Source: Pempheris klunzingeri
Taxonomy: Eukaryota > Chordata > Actinopteri > Acropomatiformes > Pempheridae
Assembly: GCF_042242105.1 (NCBI RefSeq)
Contig: NC_092016.1
Span: 27,126,501 to 27,190,500, forward strand
Reading direction: 5' to 3'
DNA: 64,000 nt
Shown here: piece after piece, positions 38,027 through 52,300 of the stretch
Numbering within the stretch: the first letter of the stretch is position 1
Layout of the letters: each line of letters opens with the position of its first letter
Program-made: the position numbers and the translations under genes
Notes under the pieces: model-generated
Database searches by the model: none
Seen by the model: the letters and a program-made list of their open reading frames with translations, nothing else
Told to the model about the DNA's origin: nothing

Positions 38027-41000
38027 CATCCTACCATTGACTGATCCTCAGGTTGAAGAATCAATGGACCACTCAGACTTTTTTTTGTTGATCTAGCTAG
38101 CTACCTAGCTACATCACTGAAAAACAGAGAGAGTAAAATGGCTTTAATTTTGCAGCCATCTACATTTCAGAAATGTTTACGTCTGTGTGGTTCAAGTGGA
38201 CTCATTTGAGGTGACCAAATAGTACTATAAACCACTGTTTTTGGTTGGTAAAGAAAAAAATTCTTTACCAGCAAACTATTGTAACTTTTTCAATAAATAG
38301 TTTTCCTGCTTGCAATTCGGATTCGTCAAATTTTCAGTGCAGTGCAGTCTTGCAAGTGCTGAGCTTTACACAGGTATTCCACTCTTTCCCCAGGTTCCAC
38401 CCAAAGACTGTGAAGAAGCTTTGGGTCTAGAAAAATGAAAGCCAATGCAGAAGTGCGTTAAACCTGAATTCTTCCTAATGGCCATTAGAAGGGGGACTCC
38501 ACTGGTTGCAAAAAGAAGTCCTATTGTGTGGCAGAAAATGAGCCGACTTCTCATTTGATGTATTAGCTCAGTAAACATTTTCCTAATGAGTTTTTGGTCT
38601 CAGTCGCTAGTTTACGGTCTTCTTTAACACAGCACGATGTTCATTTAGTAAATTATGGTCCCATTTAGAGGAAAATACGGCACAAAACAGCTGCTCACAA
38701 ACCAATGGGTTAAGTCACAGTGGCTACGTCCACCTCTTAAATACAGTCTATGGTACCACCCCATGCTGGACAGAGATCCCTCACTAGCTTACCACTAGCA
38801 TTGCTCAGTGACACACAAAACCAAACCACTGATACAGCTACAGAGAACATGGTGACTTTCTAATACCCCCTGGACACTAATGAAATACTTTAAATGAGCT
38901 AATGTTATATTTTACAGACAAGTGATTTGGACGAGAGATGAAATCAAGATTTCAATGTTAAAAAGAATATTATTTTGATATTGAAATATATATCAGAATA
39001 AATGTATGCAAAGTTTCCTAAAAAATAATCAAATGAAAGTTTAAGACGGTGAAACTGGTTCCTTTGTTTGTTCCTTTCCTAGATGTATGATATGATCTAA
39101 TTTTCACAATATGATTCCATCAAATAACAATGTACATAATAATCTGGAGTCCAGCCCTAATCAGAGACCTTTTTAAAATAATAAAATCATTTCAAATTAT
39201 TTCAAAAGTGTTTACATTATTTATCTCTACTTTGTGCATTGAGATAGTAATACTATAGACAAAACAGAAGACTGAAATGGAAAGTAAAAGTGAGTATAAT
39301 ATAAGAAGAAGTTTGGGAGGAAAGCAGGAGACAAGGGAAATAGGAACAAAAAAGGATATAAAGTCACAGTCATGCAGTCTCCACTATGAGGATACTATTA
39401 CAGAGACCATTTTATCCTTCAAACCAGAGCAAAACACAACTCAAAATACACTCCAATGTACTTCCACAGAAAACAGAAGGTACTGACAGAAAGAAGGAGG
39501 AGTTTGGTAACAGGTGGAACCGCTCCAGTGACAACCTCACAAAACATTTGCTCATGTCCCAAATATTTTCAATTGTCATCAAGTTTTAACTCTGCAGCTC
39601 ACAATGTCATCCTGCTATGACCCAGAGCATAATATTTACAACAAAAAAGGCAGAAGAAGAATCAGTCTTGTGGCTGTGATGAACAGCAGTCCAGCTATCT
39701 ATCTAGTGAATACTCATTTAAATATCCATTCAAAGTGTGGGGGTGAGCAAACAGAAAAAATAAACCATTCAATTTGATGGGCCTCTGATCCAAGGGAGGT
39801 TCCTGACCCCTCCACAAAAAACCTATTCATTTATCACTGTGACATAATTAGACATGGCCATCCCAGTGAAAAGATGGCAGAGAGGAGTCCCTTTCTCCGC
39901 CCTCCTCCTCTCTCGCTCGCTCTCCACCGGCTTTTTCAGGAAGAATTATGCACTGGGAGTGTGATTTCCACCCCCCCCCCACCCCCCCCGTCTTTTCCCA
40001 TTTTGGATGTGAGAACATCTCATTTGTTGATGGACACGGGGAAAAAAACCCAAAAAGACAGAAAGAGAGCAAACAGAAAAGTAACAAAGGTCTCATCGGA
40101 CACGCAGGGAGAGGTCAGACCGTCATAGGACAGTTCACATACGTTCACACACACGAGTTTCTCTGATTAACAGAGTGAAACCCAAACTTCAGGAGGAATA
40201 TTCCTGTAGTCATTTAATAAAGTACATCATTTCAAGCTCTGGGGGGCTTCCCAAGATTCTGCTTCAATCATACTACCGAGTCAGACATTTACTGATTCAG
40301 AAAATCTCATTTTCACCTAAAGGCAACAATGTAGCAAGTATTGTTTGAAACTTTTAAAAAGATTTTTAATGTTATATATGTGCATACACTGCTCAAAAAA
40401 CTTAAGGGAACACTTAAATCACACATCAGATCTCAATGAATTAAATATTCAAGTTCAAAATCTTTACTGTACTTCGACTGAGGGCTGGATTCAAAATCAC
40501 ACCAAAAATCAAAGTAAATTGAAATCACAGGCTGTTCCAACTTGCATGGATTTCATCAAGGCAACTCAAAATGTGACTCAGTAGTGTGTATGGCCCCCAC
40601 ATGCCTGTATGCACTCCCTACAACGTCATGGCATGCCCCTGATGAGATGGCAGGTGGTGTCCTGGGGGATCTCCTCCCAGGCCTGGACCAGGGCATCAGT
40701 GGCTCCTGTGGTGTTATGTGGCTGCGTCGGATGGACCGATACATAACGTCCCAGAGGTTCTCAATTGAATTCAGGTCTGGGGAACACGGGGAGCACTAAA
40801 TGGCATCAATGCCTTCGTCATCCAGGAATTACACACACTCTGGAGCCTACACACTCTGGCCACATGAGGCCGGGCATTGTCCTGCACCAGGGCCCACTGC
40901 ACCAGCATAACGTCTGACAATGGCTCTGAGGATTTCATCCATGTTGGCTAGCACGTGGAGGTCTGTGCGACCCTCCAAGGATATGCCTCCCCAGACCATC

Positions 41001-43522
41001 ACTGACCCACTGTCCAACTGGTTGAAGGCAGCATAACGTTCACCACGGCTTCTTTCATGTCTGTCAAATGAGCTCAGTGTGAACCTGCTCTTATCTGTGA
41101 GGAGAACGCAGCACCAATGGCAGACCTGCCAACTCTGGTGTTCTCTAGAGGACGTAGGGCCCTCATGCCACCCTCATGGAGTCTTCTTCTGACTGTTTGG
41201 TCAGAAACATGCACACCAGTAGCCCACTGGAGGTCATTTCGTAGGGCTCTTTCATTTGCACCAGAACAGGTGAAAATGATTCACAGTCACTTATGCTTCG
41301 TAACTGGACGGACTGATATCCCTGAAGTTTAATTGACTTGATATTGATTGATATACTGTGATGATTAAGTATTCCCTTGATTTTTTTGAGCAGTATATTT
41401 TGAGTTTGAGCCAGGTTGGAGTCAGTCTGATTAGCCTGAGCTTTGAGCTGTGTAATGACCACAACAATACTTCACGGTAAAATCCTGACCTCGGCTCATT
41501 TCTCAATCTGCTTTATATCATAAATCATGGTAAATGGTCTGTATTTGTATAGCACCTTTCTAGTTTAGATTATATCATAAACAACTAATGCTGAAGATGA
41601 ACAGAATAGTCATGTAGCTCCACTTAACTCCAGTAATATGTAGTAAGTACATAATAAGTTCTCTAGTAATCAAAAAACTTTACTGCTTCCACTGTCTGGA
41701 ACGTTTTCACTTTTTAGGACACTGGTGACACTCATGAGCATATGTGATACAATCAGGGTTTTTCCATGGCGACACTACCAAGTTATACAACAACATGAAA
41801 ACAATATGAGGTAAGTACGAAGTCAAAGAAAACCCAACCACTCACTGCATTGATGCATAGACAATGTATTTGCATAAAGCTCTATACAGCTGATTTCTAG
41901 TTTACAGCTCTAGTAGGTTGACCCTGGAGAAACTACCCAAAAGACATTTGGTCTATATTTCGTGGTTGTCATTTACCCTTCATATCAAATTTGATCAGTC
42001 AGGTTTTAGAGCGAACCATAGCACAGAGACAGCACTGGTGAAGGTTACAAACGACCTCCTTATGGCATCAGACAGAGGACGTCTCTCTGTCCTGGTCTTG
42101 TTAGACCTGAGTGCTGCGTTTGACACCATTGACCATCACATCCTGTTACAGAGACTGGAAGACTTCATTGGCATAAAAGGAACCACATTAAGCTGGTTTA
42201 TGTCTTATTTATTGGATCGATTTCAGTTTGTACATGTTAACAATGTCCTCTGTCCACACTAAAGTTAGACATGGAGTTCCACAAGGTTCAGTGCTCGGAC
42301 CGATATTATTTATCTTATATATGCTTCCTCTGGGTAATATTATCAGGAAACACTCATTAATTTCCACTGTTATGCAGATGATACCCAATTATACTTATCA
42401 ATGAAGCCAGATGAATCCAATCAGTTGACTAAACTCCAAGTCTGCCTTAAGGACATAAAGTCCTGGATGAGCAGCAATTTCCTGCTGATAAACTCATTCA
42501 AAACAGAAGTTATTCTGGTTGGCCCCAAACACCTTAGAGACACATTTTCTAATAATATAGCTGCTCTGGATGGCATTACTCTGGCCTCCAGCTCCACTGT
42601 GAGGAATCTGGGAGTTATCTTTGATCAGGATTTGTATTTTACCTCCCACATAAAACATATTTCCAGAACTGCCTTTTTCCATCTATGTAATATTGCTAAA
42701 ATCAGGTCCATCCTGTCTATAGATAATGCAGAAAAATTAGTCCACACATTTGTCACACTAGGTTGGACTATTGCAACTCCTTATTATCAGGCTGCCCCAA
42801 TAAGTTGTTAAAGACTCTCCAGCTGGTCCAGAACACTGCTGCTCGTGTTCTGACGAGAACTAAGAGAAGAGACCATATTTCTCCTGTACTGGCTTCTCTT
42901 CATTGGCTTCCAGTAAAATCTAGAATAGAGTTTAAAATCCTTCTCCTCACCTACAAGGTTCTTAATGGTCAGGCTCCATCATATAGTACCGTACTACCCC
43001 ACTAGAGCACTGTGCTCCCAGACTGCAGGCCTACTGGTGGTTCCTAAAGTCCTCTAAAGTAGTGATGGAGCCAGAGCTTTCAGCTATCAGGCTCCTCTCC
43101 TGTGGAACCTCCTTCCAGTTTGGGTTCGGGGGGTAGACACCCTCTCTACATTTAAGAGTAGGCTAAAAACCTTCCTTTGTGATCAAGCCTATAGTTAAGG
43201 GCTGGCTCAGGCTTTGGACCAGCCCCTAATTATGCTGCTATAAGCTTAGACTGCGGGGGGACTCCCAGGGTCCTGAAAATAAAGGTGTAAAAATAGTGAT
43301 TAAAATATATTTAAGCTAGAGGTAAGAAATCATTTTGTTATTAGTAAAAACATTTAAAGACATTTTAAGGTTTTTCAGCGTCTTCCAAAATCCATCCATG
43401 GGACAGAGCAGAAACAAACACAACAGCTGTAGGCAAGTAGCTGCTATTGCCTGCTCACCACAACAGTGCTTACATCAGACCACAATATTAACATTCTAAT
43501 GGGATACATAAGATAAACCACA

Positions 43523-43561
<39 letters not shown>

Positions 43562-46500
43562 GATGTGAGCCAATGGCAGAGCTCCCAGAGGAAATGAGAC
43601 ATACAGCTACTGTCACTGTGGTCAAAAGGGACGGAGGAGCACAGCCAGCAGAGAGTCAGACACAGGCAAACAGGATGGAGGAGAGAGAGCTGGCAGGACA
43701 CGGTGGAAACTCGGAGCAACAACAGGTGTTCTTCTGTTATTTCTCTAACCTGAGGGCTAGTCACACTATGGGCTCGATCTACTTCTGGAAACATGCCAAA
43801 GCAGTGTCAGAGGTGTAATCAGTCAGCATTTCATGAACAGGAACAACTCAAACCCTGTAAATGATGATTATTCTATATGATATTGGACAGAATATGGCAA
43901 GATTATGATCAAATATGTGGTCTAATACTACACTGTCCTATATATGATGAAGTTTGTCATGTTCACACGATCTGTATCATATACTGCACTCTGATACAAA
44001 CCCCTGCAATCAGTACCTGCTCAAGCTTTTAATGTTATATTTTGTTGTCAGTGTCATCCTTACCTGCCGAAGGATGTTTTAAGTGTTACATAGGATAATA
44101 TACCACCACATCAGAAACACCTGATAAGAGCAGTGGTGCTTTATTTTTCTATAACTGTACAAATTCAAGCGGATTATTTCAACTACATAGATGTTTTTTC
44201 TTTGGTTCCTGTGATTTTAGATAATATGATATTAAGTGGAAACTTCACCTAATCCATCCAGAAGATCAGGATGAGGAGAGATGAAGTTATTTTTAATAAA
44301 CTGTATTGGAGCAGAGCGCGTCATGGAGGGGAAAAAAGACTTTGTTTTAGTGATTTAGTGATTTTTGCTTGCAAAGTAAAATTTGTGGTCTTGGTTAGCA
44401 TGGTATGGATCGCTGGGATTTAATACGAGTATAGATTAATATACTTTTATATTCATTTTAGACTGGGTTTTTTTCCTGTTCAAGACACCTCCCAGGCTCT
44501 ATAGTAAACACTGACACATTCCTATTGTTTTACTGTAAACCACAGTGCTCCAGGTATGTGACCTGTAAAAACAATACACTGTCATATTAAATAATCAACA
44601 GATAAAGAGAAAGTAACAGTTTTAGGAGCAGTGAGTGTTGCTTCTACAAATGAAGAGAAGCTTTCCAAATACTGTCCAGACCTCTCTACCACAGGAAAGC
44701 CCCACAATGACACTTCTCTGTCCCAAGATCTTACTGTCAAACATATCAGAATCACTTAATTAATAATTCAAATATAGCCCTACTTTAGGCTACATGTGCA
44801 CTGTCTTGTGTAGGAAAATTATATTGGGGGAAAGAATTCAGCATTGGCTGATTCTCAATATTAAAAGTCTTGGAACTGGTTCAGAACCAAGAAAAGCTCA
44901 ATGTTTACCCATGGAATGAAAATAATTTTACTCCAGTGCATTTGAAAATAATACACACACATGGTATAAACATACCATGTTAAATACTGTATAATATACA
45001 ATCCACATAACATATACCAGTAGAGTGAGCTCAGTTTCACTCGTAAGAGCAAGATAGGAATCAGTTTTATGTATTCAACAAGCATCTCCAGTTTGTTGGT
45101 CAAACCAGTGAACAGAAAACGTAAGTTTGCTTGCTGCCCGTCAGTAGTTGGACCTTCTATGTGTGTGTTATGTGCCTGTCCTTAGCTGCCTGATCCATTC
45201 TTACCATTGCCAGTGTTTTAAAGAGAGGCTCCACCACTTGACAAAGCCGTCTCAAATCGTCTTTCACGGCCCTCACTGGGGATAATGCATCAGGGCAGCA
45301 CAAAGACTTGCAGAGGTCAATGTCCACACAAAACTTCATTTCGATCTTTTATCCAATTGATCCAGTCAGCTATGCACCATTTGCCAGGAAGCCATCAAAG
45401 GCAGAGAAGAGTTGAGCAAAACCACTGATTTTCACTGTCACTTCAGGAAAAGCATTGAAACAAAAAAGACAAGTTTGTTGTGTTAACCTCTATGTGTACA
45501 AATGTGTTACATTTGTAGATTGAGAAATGTTCCTACATGCCTTTTTGCTATTTATGTTCTGATGTTATTCTGCACAGCACAAGTCCTGATGCAGTACATT
45601 CACACTATCATACAGCATCCTTCATATTCATAGTTATTGCAGCTTGGTAGTGTTACATAAACTTCAAAACTACTGGTTCACTGTTATCCTTGCCTTCCTT
45701 CGCTGAATTCTGTCATTTGTGACAACAGCCCATTTTAAGACGAGCTCAAGGTGATGTCTTCAAATGGCAACACAACCAAACGTGATGCAGATACAAACAA
45801 CAATGAAATACAGAAACACTCTAATACAGTGAGGATTTAACAATCAAATTGTATAAGTTTAACTAATTTTAAGTTTTAACATTTTCATTGCATGGGGTGT
45901 ACAGTCACACAGGTATTAGCAATTGTGATCTTCTTCGACATGTGGAATGTCACTAACACACTGACAAACTAGCACACACACACTGGAGACCTGGAGACTC
46001 GCCACAATTTAGCCTGATTTTAACAGACAAACTGATACCAATGGATATCAATGGATGCCTGAGGTTGTCTAGTTTCATATGATACCCATATCTCTATTCT
46101 AGCTTGGAAACTGAGCCCACTAGGGCTGTTATACAATTATGGAAACACTTGGGTTGACCAAGCACATAGATGGGCCCAGCCACAATAACACACAAGAACA
46201 CACACTTGATATGAGCACAACTGGGAATGTTAATGTTTCAAAAGCTGCTGCAACTGACCTTGGGTTATCTGAAGATATTCTGCCGCTGAAGATATTGACC
46301 TCACCTGAGTGACAGAATGAGGGGGCATGTGCAGTGTGTGCACGAGCAGTGATTGACACTACCTTAGAGCCTCCCCCTACTTAGAGGAAGCTAATTTCAC
46401 AGATGACCTGTCTCATGTTCTTCTCTCAGGATACAGTGACAGTTTTATAAAAGTTAAAAAACTGAAAGTTTAATTCCATTTCAAAATTACCTGCATGACT

Positions 46501-49171
46501 CAGATATTATTCAAGAAATCTACAAAACATTTAATGTATAGCAAGTGTACATGGTCTAAGGCCTAACATAGCCTGCATCATGAAGTAGGTCACTAGCCAC
46601 AACCATGGCAACAGCTCCATTTTCAGTTTTTCTGTGTAACTTTCTGTATTGTGTTGTTTGAATTTACAACAAGTTTTCCATATTTGGTTCTGTTTTCTAT
46701 ATTTGCAATGTGTTTTGTTATGCTACATGTTTATGTATGATAAAATTTAAATAGTCAAGTAAAGTATGAGTGACTCAAAATTGTATTTAATACAATACTT
46801 GAGTAAATGTACTTGGTTACATTCCAGCACTGACATGTTTTTGTCTCATTGGGTATTGTACAGACTTCTCCCGTTCAGCTTAACGGTAACAGACACAGGA
46901 CGTAGGCAAGGAGACAAGCTATTGAAACAAGTTACAGGGCCTTAAGCAGGGGAAATTCCACCATGCACACCTCCCTGCGCACCTCACACACACACAAACA
47001 CACACACTTAAAAGCAGTTACCATATGGCTCGACAGTGTGATTGAATGGCACTATGCAAAAGCAATCTGCATAATCACAGCAAAAGCAGCCGTTTTGTGT
47101 GTGTGTGCAGAGAAAGCAACACATCAGTCAAAGCAGCTAACACTGCTCTCTCCCTCTCTCTCTCACACACACACACACTCCTATTCAAAAGGAGGGTGCC
47201 TGTGCGGTAACTTCAGAGGGTTTTTTTCCACAGACGAGGGGGTGGGGTGGGAGGTTGCAGAAGGGGAGTCAGATTTCCTTAAAAAAGAATTGAAAACAGA
47301 GCAAGATGGAAAGAGAGGGAGAGAGAGAGAGAGAGAGAGAGAGCATTCCTTCAGTGCTCTTGGACAAAGTCTTCAGCCTGCCTCAGTCATTTATCATTCT
47401 CTCTCTTCTCTCTTTGAAAAGGTAAAATGCTGGCCGCTGTTCAGTTTTCATTTGTTTGGCAGGCTCACTTTATACACACACACACACACACACACACAAA
47501 GTAGTGCTACAATTCAAATACCCAAGTATAATACACACCACATGTACACACCTCACATTAAACAATATGATGCATTAACGCTATTGAAATTCAGTTTGTC
47601 AGCTGATACTGATGACACAGCAGCAGTGCCTCCAACACGCTGCACCCATAACATATTAAACTAAACAATAAATAAACTAAATGAAAAATAAAGATCTGTA
47701 GATGAATAATTAAATAACTAAGATCATCTTCAGTCTCAGCACTACAGCGGGGGGTAACTGCTACCTGAGAAAATCCCATTTGAATTAACACATTTTCAAT
47801 GAAGACGGTTTGCTGAAATAGAGGTTTGGTTGTATGCGACGTAGCATTGTAACAATGGTTCAGAATTGATTACACCATGTGTAAAGTGGGGATGAAAGGC
47901 CAAGCAGTGATCTGAGCAAATTTCAAGATCTTGCAAATAATCTAAGAATTGAATGAAATTGGATTCATTCTTCGGTTTTTGTGATCTAAAACTCCTCAGG
48001 ATGGAAGGAACAAAGCATCCTGTGTGTGTACAACATAGATGAACTCTAAAAAACACTAACACACCATTAGTGGCTCTCCCTAGATTTACTGGCTTGAAAG
48101 ACAGTGTGTTCTCTCTCCTGGTGACAGATTTGAATCTCAGTAACAGTAAGACCAGGTGTCAATGCTGTTAAGCTCTAGTTTTACTTTTTAATGTGTGTCA
48201 TGATGCCATTTTTACCAACTTTTACACCTGGTGAAGAATAAGAGAAGGAAACAAAGGGAACTTTGAAGGTGTCGGCACAACATGGATATAAAAGGGTGAG
48301 CCTTTTGCTTAACAATGAGAGGGAAAGGTTCCAGTACTCTAATCTAATCTAATCTGCTCGATATGCATTCGAGAAACACATGAATACAACAAAGATTGAA
48401 GTGTGTAGATTCTTCTCAGATTATTGTACATGGTCTCTTGGGTCAAGCATCTCCCAAACTCAATTTTAGTGAGCACTAAATTAGTTTGAGGACTGATGAT
48501 TATATTCACTAATCAGTCTTTTATGTTCTCAATTAATTGATGAAATATTTTAATTTATCTTCAAATAGCCTGACCCAATATCCAAAACATATTAAGTGTA
48601 TTCAAATGTAAAACCAAGAGAAGCAGCACATTCTCAGTGTAGAGTCAAATCAATGCCAACAGTTCAGGTACCTCTGTGGCTTTGTATTCTTTTAGCTGTT
48701 TTTCCATCAAGCTGTTATGAAAATGATCTCCAGCACAAACCTTGATTTTATGGACAGATGTAAAAACGCACATTAGCTGTAATCTGTCTCCAGGACCTTG
48801 AGCCGCTAATACTGACTCTTATCATGGACACTACACATCCAATGTTATGCTTTATATCAACAGACATTTTAGGAAATATCTAGGTTTTGATTTTTGCACA
48901 CTGAACTTGCCCTTTTTTCTTTAGACTGTGAACATTTGCACATTCTTTAGTCAATATTTTGTCATTTTAAACATCATTCATCTTAATATATTGAACATGT
49001 TATTAATTTTGAATTTCTGATTTAGATTTAGATGTCATTTATAATGTACTGGTCTCTCATTAAGATGTATACTTGGCCATGGGACATACCTTAAAATCTT
49101 ATTGTGGATGTTCGGCCTGATCCTTCATGCATGTGTGTAATAAACACTGACCAAAATCAGACACGCACAAA

Positions 49172-49215
<44 letters not shown>

Positions 49216-49338
49216 AGACTCAAGGCAGACGCACAATGGAAATGTCTTCACACCCAGCAGCAATTTCTTTTCAGCAGAATAAAAACAAGGCTGAGACGTG
49301 AAAAAAGCCCTTTGAGGTTGGTCCTTTCACCCTGACAA

Positions 49339-49395
<57 letters not shown>

Positions 49396-52300
49396 AGCCA
49401 CCTTTTTTCAATTGGTGAGTACTCAACCAGAAAGCTCAGGCATTCCCTTTTTTTGTTCTTGTCTCCTCTCCTCCACTCTATGCTGCTTTGGAAATATGTT
49501 AACACTAGTAAACTCGTCCAATTCTGCAGACACCACAACCAAAAATACAGTGATGACAACAATAACCTGACAAATCAGACACAAATGCTGAGGAGTAAGA
49601 AATGAAAAACAACATTAATCAAGGACTAGTAAGAAGTGGAAAAAATAAAAATATAGAGAAGGAAAGAGCAGATGAGGGACATGTAGTTGCTGTAATGTCG
49701 GAAAAAGAGATTAGTGTGCAACAGTGAGTGAGAGAAGGAGAAAGCTGAACACCTGTTTTAAAGGAGCTCTACAAGTCTTGGGGAGTGGGGGAAGGGAAAT
49801 AAGAACAACAACTACCCCCCCTGCCAAGCCTCAGCTTGTTGTTCTCTGCTTCTCAAACTGGGCTGTGGAGGCCTCCTGGGCTAAGTCAAGCACCGCCAGC
49901 CAGTGAAGACAGAGATGCACTTAATTCTGCTTGTTGTAGGTCTTCTACCTTTTGAGCAAAAGGGAACACCACGGGCCTTTCTCTGTTTTCTCTGCTTATG
50001 TGGCAAATTCAAAAATATTTGCACCTTCCTATTTCATAGACCAACTGTCCATCGACGGACAGAAATAAAATGACCCTTCAGTCCACACACGAGCTTTAAA
50101 CACGCTGGCCCCAGAACAAAATGGATGTGCATAAACAGCAGTAGCACAGATGACATAGAAAATTAATTAAAAAGAAAGAATAGACAAGGAGAAAACTTGT
50201 CAAACAAGGGCAACATGGGTTGGCAATTGTACAACATACATCACCCCCTGCCCTCAACAGGCTCTGATTCAACCTCAAACTTAAGTACCATGGAAACAGC
50301 TGCTGGACTTAATGTGCATTTGGACTGTTTTTCTCCAATTTTACTTCCTGAATTGGCTTCAACAATTTCCTCATCCAAATCATCAACTCTCTTAGACCCC
50401 TTAGATCCCTACTGGGCTACTTAAAGAAATTCTGCCCTTAATTAATACGTCCTTACTGGTTATAATAAATCAGTCTTTACTAACAGGCTACGTACCACAG
50501 TCCTTCAAAGTAGCATTAATTAAACCTCTTCTGAAAAAGCCTACTCTTGATTCAGGTGTATTAGCCAACTATAGACCTTTACCCAACCTTCCCTTTCTCT
50601 CCAAGATCCTGGAGAAAGTAGCAGCCAATCAACTGTGTAATTTTCTGAATACCAATAGTCTATTTGAAGATTTTCAGTCAGGATTTAGAGCAAACCATAG
50701 CACAGAGACAGCACTGGTGAAGGTTACAAACGACCTCCTTATGGCATCAGACAGAGGACGTCTCTCTGTCCTGGTCTTGTTAGATCTGAGTGCTGCTTTT
50801 GATACCATTGACCATCACATCCTGTTACAGAGACTGGAACAGTTCATTGGCATAAAAGGAACCACATTAAGTTGGTTTATGTCCTATTTATTAGATCGAT
50901 TTCAGTTTGTACATGTCAAAATGAGTCTTCTGTCCACACTAAAGTTAGACATGGAGTTCCACAAGGTTCAGTGCTTGGACCGATATTATTTACCTTATAT
51001 ATGCTTCCTCTGGGTAATATTATCAGGAAACACTCCATTAATTTCCACTGTTATGCCGATGATACACAATTATACATATCAATGAAGCCAGATGAATCCA
51101 ATCAGTTAACTAAACTTCAAATATGCCTTAAGGACATAAAGTCCTGGATGACCAGCAATTTCCTGCTTCTAAACTCAAAATTGAAGTTGCAACTCCTTAT
51201 TATCAGACTGCCCCAATAAGTCCTTAAAGACTCTCCAGCTGGTCCAGAACGCTGCTGCTCGTGTACTGATGAGAATTAAGAGAAGAGATCTCAGAGATCA
51301 TTATTCTCCCATACTGGCTTCTCATCAATGGCTTCCATAGCAAATGAGGTGTATTGGCAAAATTCGCAAACTTTAAGCTATGCTCAATGAACAACTCAAA
51401 CAACAACACTTGAAATAGCTCAACACAACTAATATTACAGGTGCTTTCTCCAAATTCAACACAATATGCCACTTTTAATGACTACTGCAGTCTCAAACTT
51501 ATTCAACCCCTTCTTGACAAGCATCTTTAGTACTTAGTAGAGCACCCGTTGCTGTTTTGACCAGCTACAAATGTGATGCATAGCCAGACACCAGGTCCTG
51601 ACAGCGTTCCTGAGGAATCTGAGTGCATTCCTCATGGGCAACAGCCTCCACCTCTCTAGTGTTCTTGGGTTTGTGTGCTGCAACCACCTTCATCAAATCC
51701 CACCAGATATTTTCTATGAAATTCAAGTCAGGCGACTGTGACGGCCACTCTCGTATCTTCCAGGACTTTTTCTGAAGCCAAGCCTTGGTGGACATTGAGG
51801 TATGCTTGCTATCATTGTCTTGTTGGAAGGTCCAATGACGCCCAAGCTTCAGCTTCCTTACAGACAACATGACGTTTTCTCCAAGGATTTCCTGATACTT
51901 GATTGAATCCGTCTTCCCAACGCTGCAGGTGTCCAGCCACCGTCATGCTTCACAGTAGGCAGGGTGTTCTCTTCAGCGTCTGCCTCATTCTTCCTCCTCC
52001 AGACAGAGGAGGAACTGGAACTTTTTGGGTCTATAGATCAGAATCCCAAAACTGCTGTGGCTTATTTAAATACTTTCTAACATATTGGGGCTTGTGCTTT
52101 TGGGCCAGTTATGGTGTGCATCTTGGAGTTCGGGCATGGAGGCCTTCAACTGTTACTTTGCGTCTTACTGTAGAAACTGAAACCTCAGTGCCTGCTGCCG
52201 CAAAGTCTTGCTGCAGATCTTTTACTGTCACTGGAGGGTTTCTGTCCACCTCCCTCCTCAGAAATCTGGTGGCAGCTGTTAATATCTTCCTTTCTGCCAC

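Noticed and set aside
43573..43818. 81-residue plus-strand open frame with fairly exon-like composition
   Set aside because: No recognised similarity. It starts beside a CA repeat inside intron 7 and has no convincing acceptor.
46963..47664. 233-residue open frame on the plus strand, the longest in the window
   Set aside because: It runs through CA, TC and GA microsatellites (runs of HTHTHT and RERERE) and has no protein-like segments between them. It lies inside lrp5 intron 7.
41994..51340. Reverse transcriptase frames as host genes or active elements
   Set aside because: They carry frameshifts, deletions and missing ends. They are inactive LINE copies.
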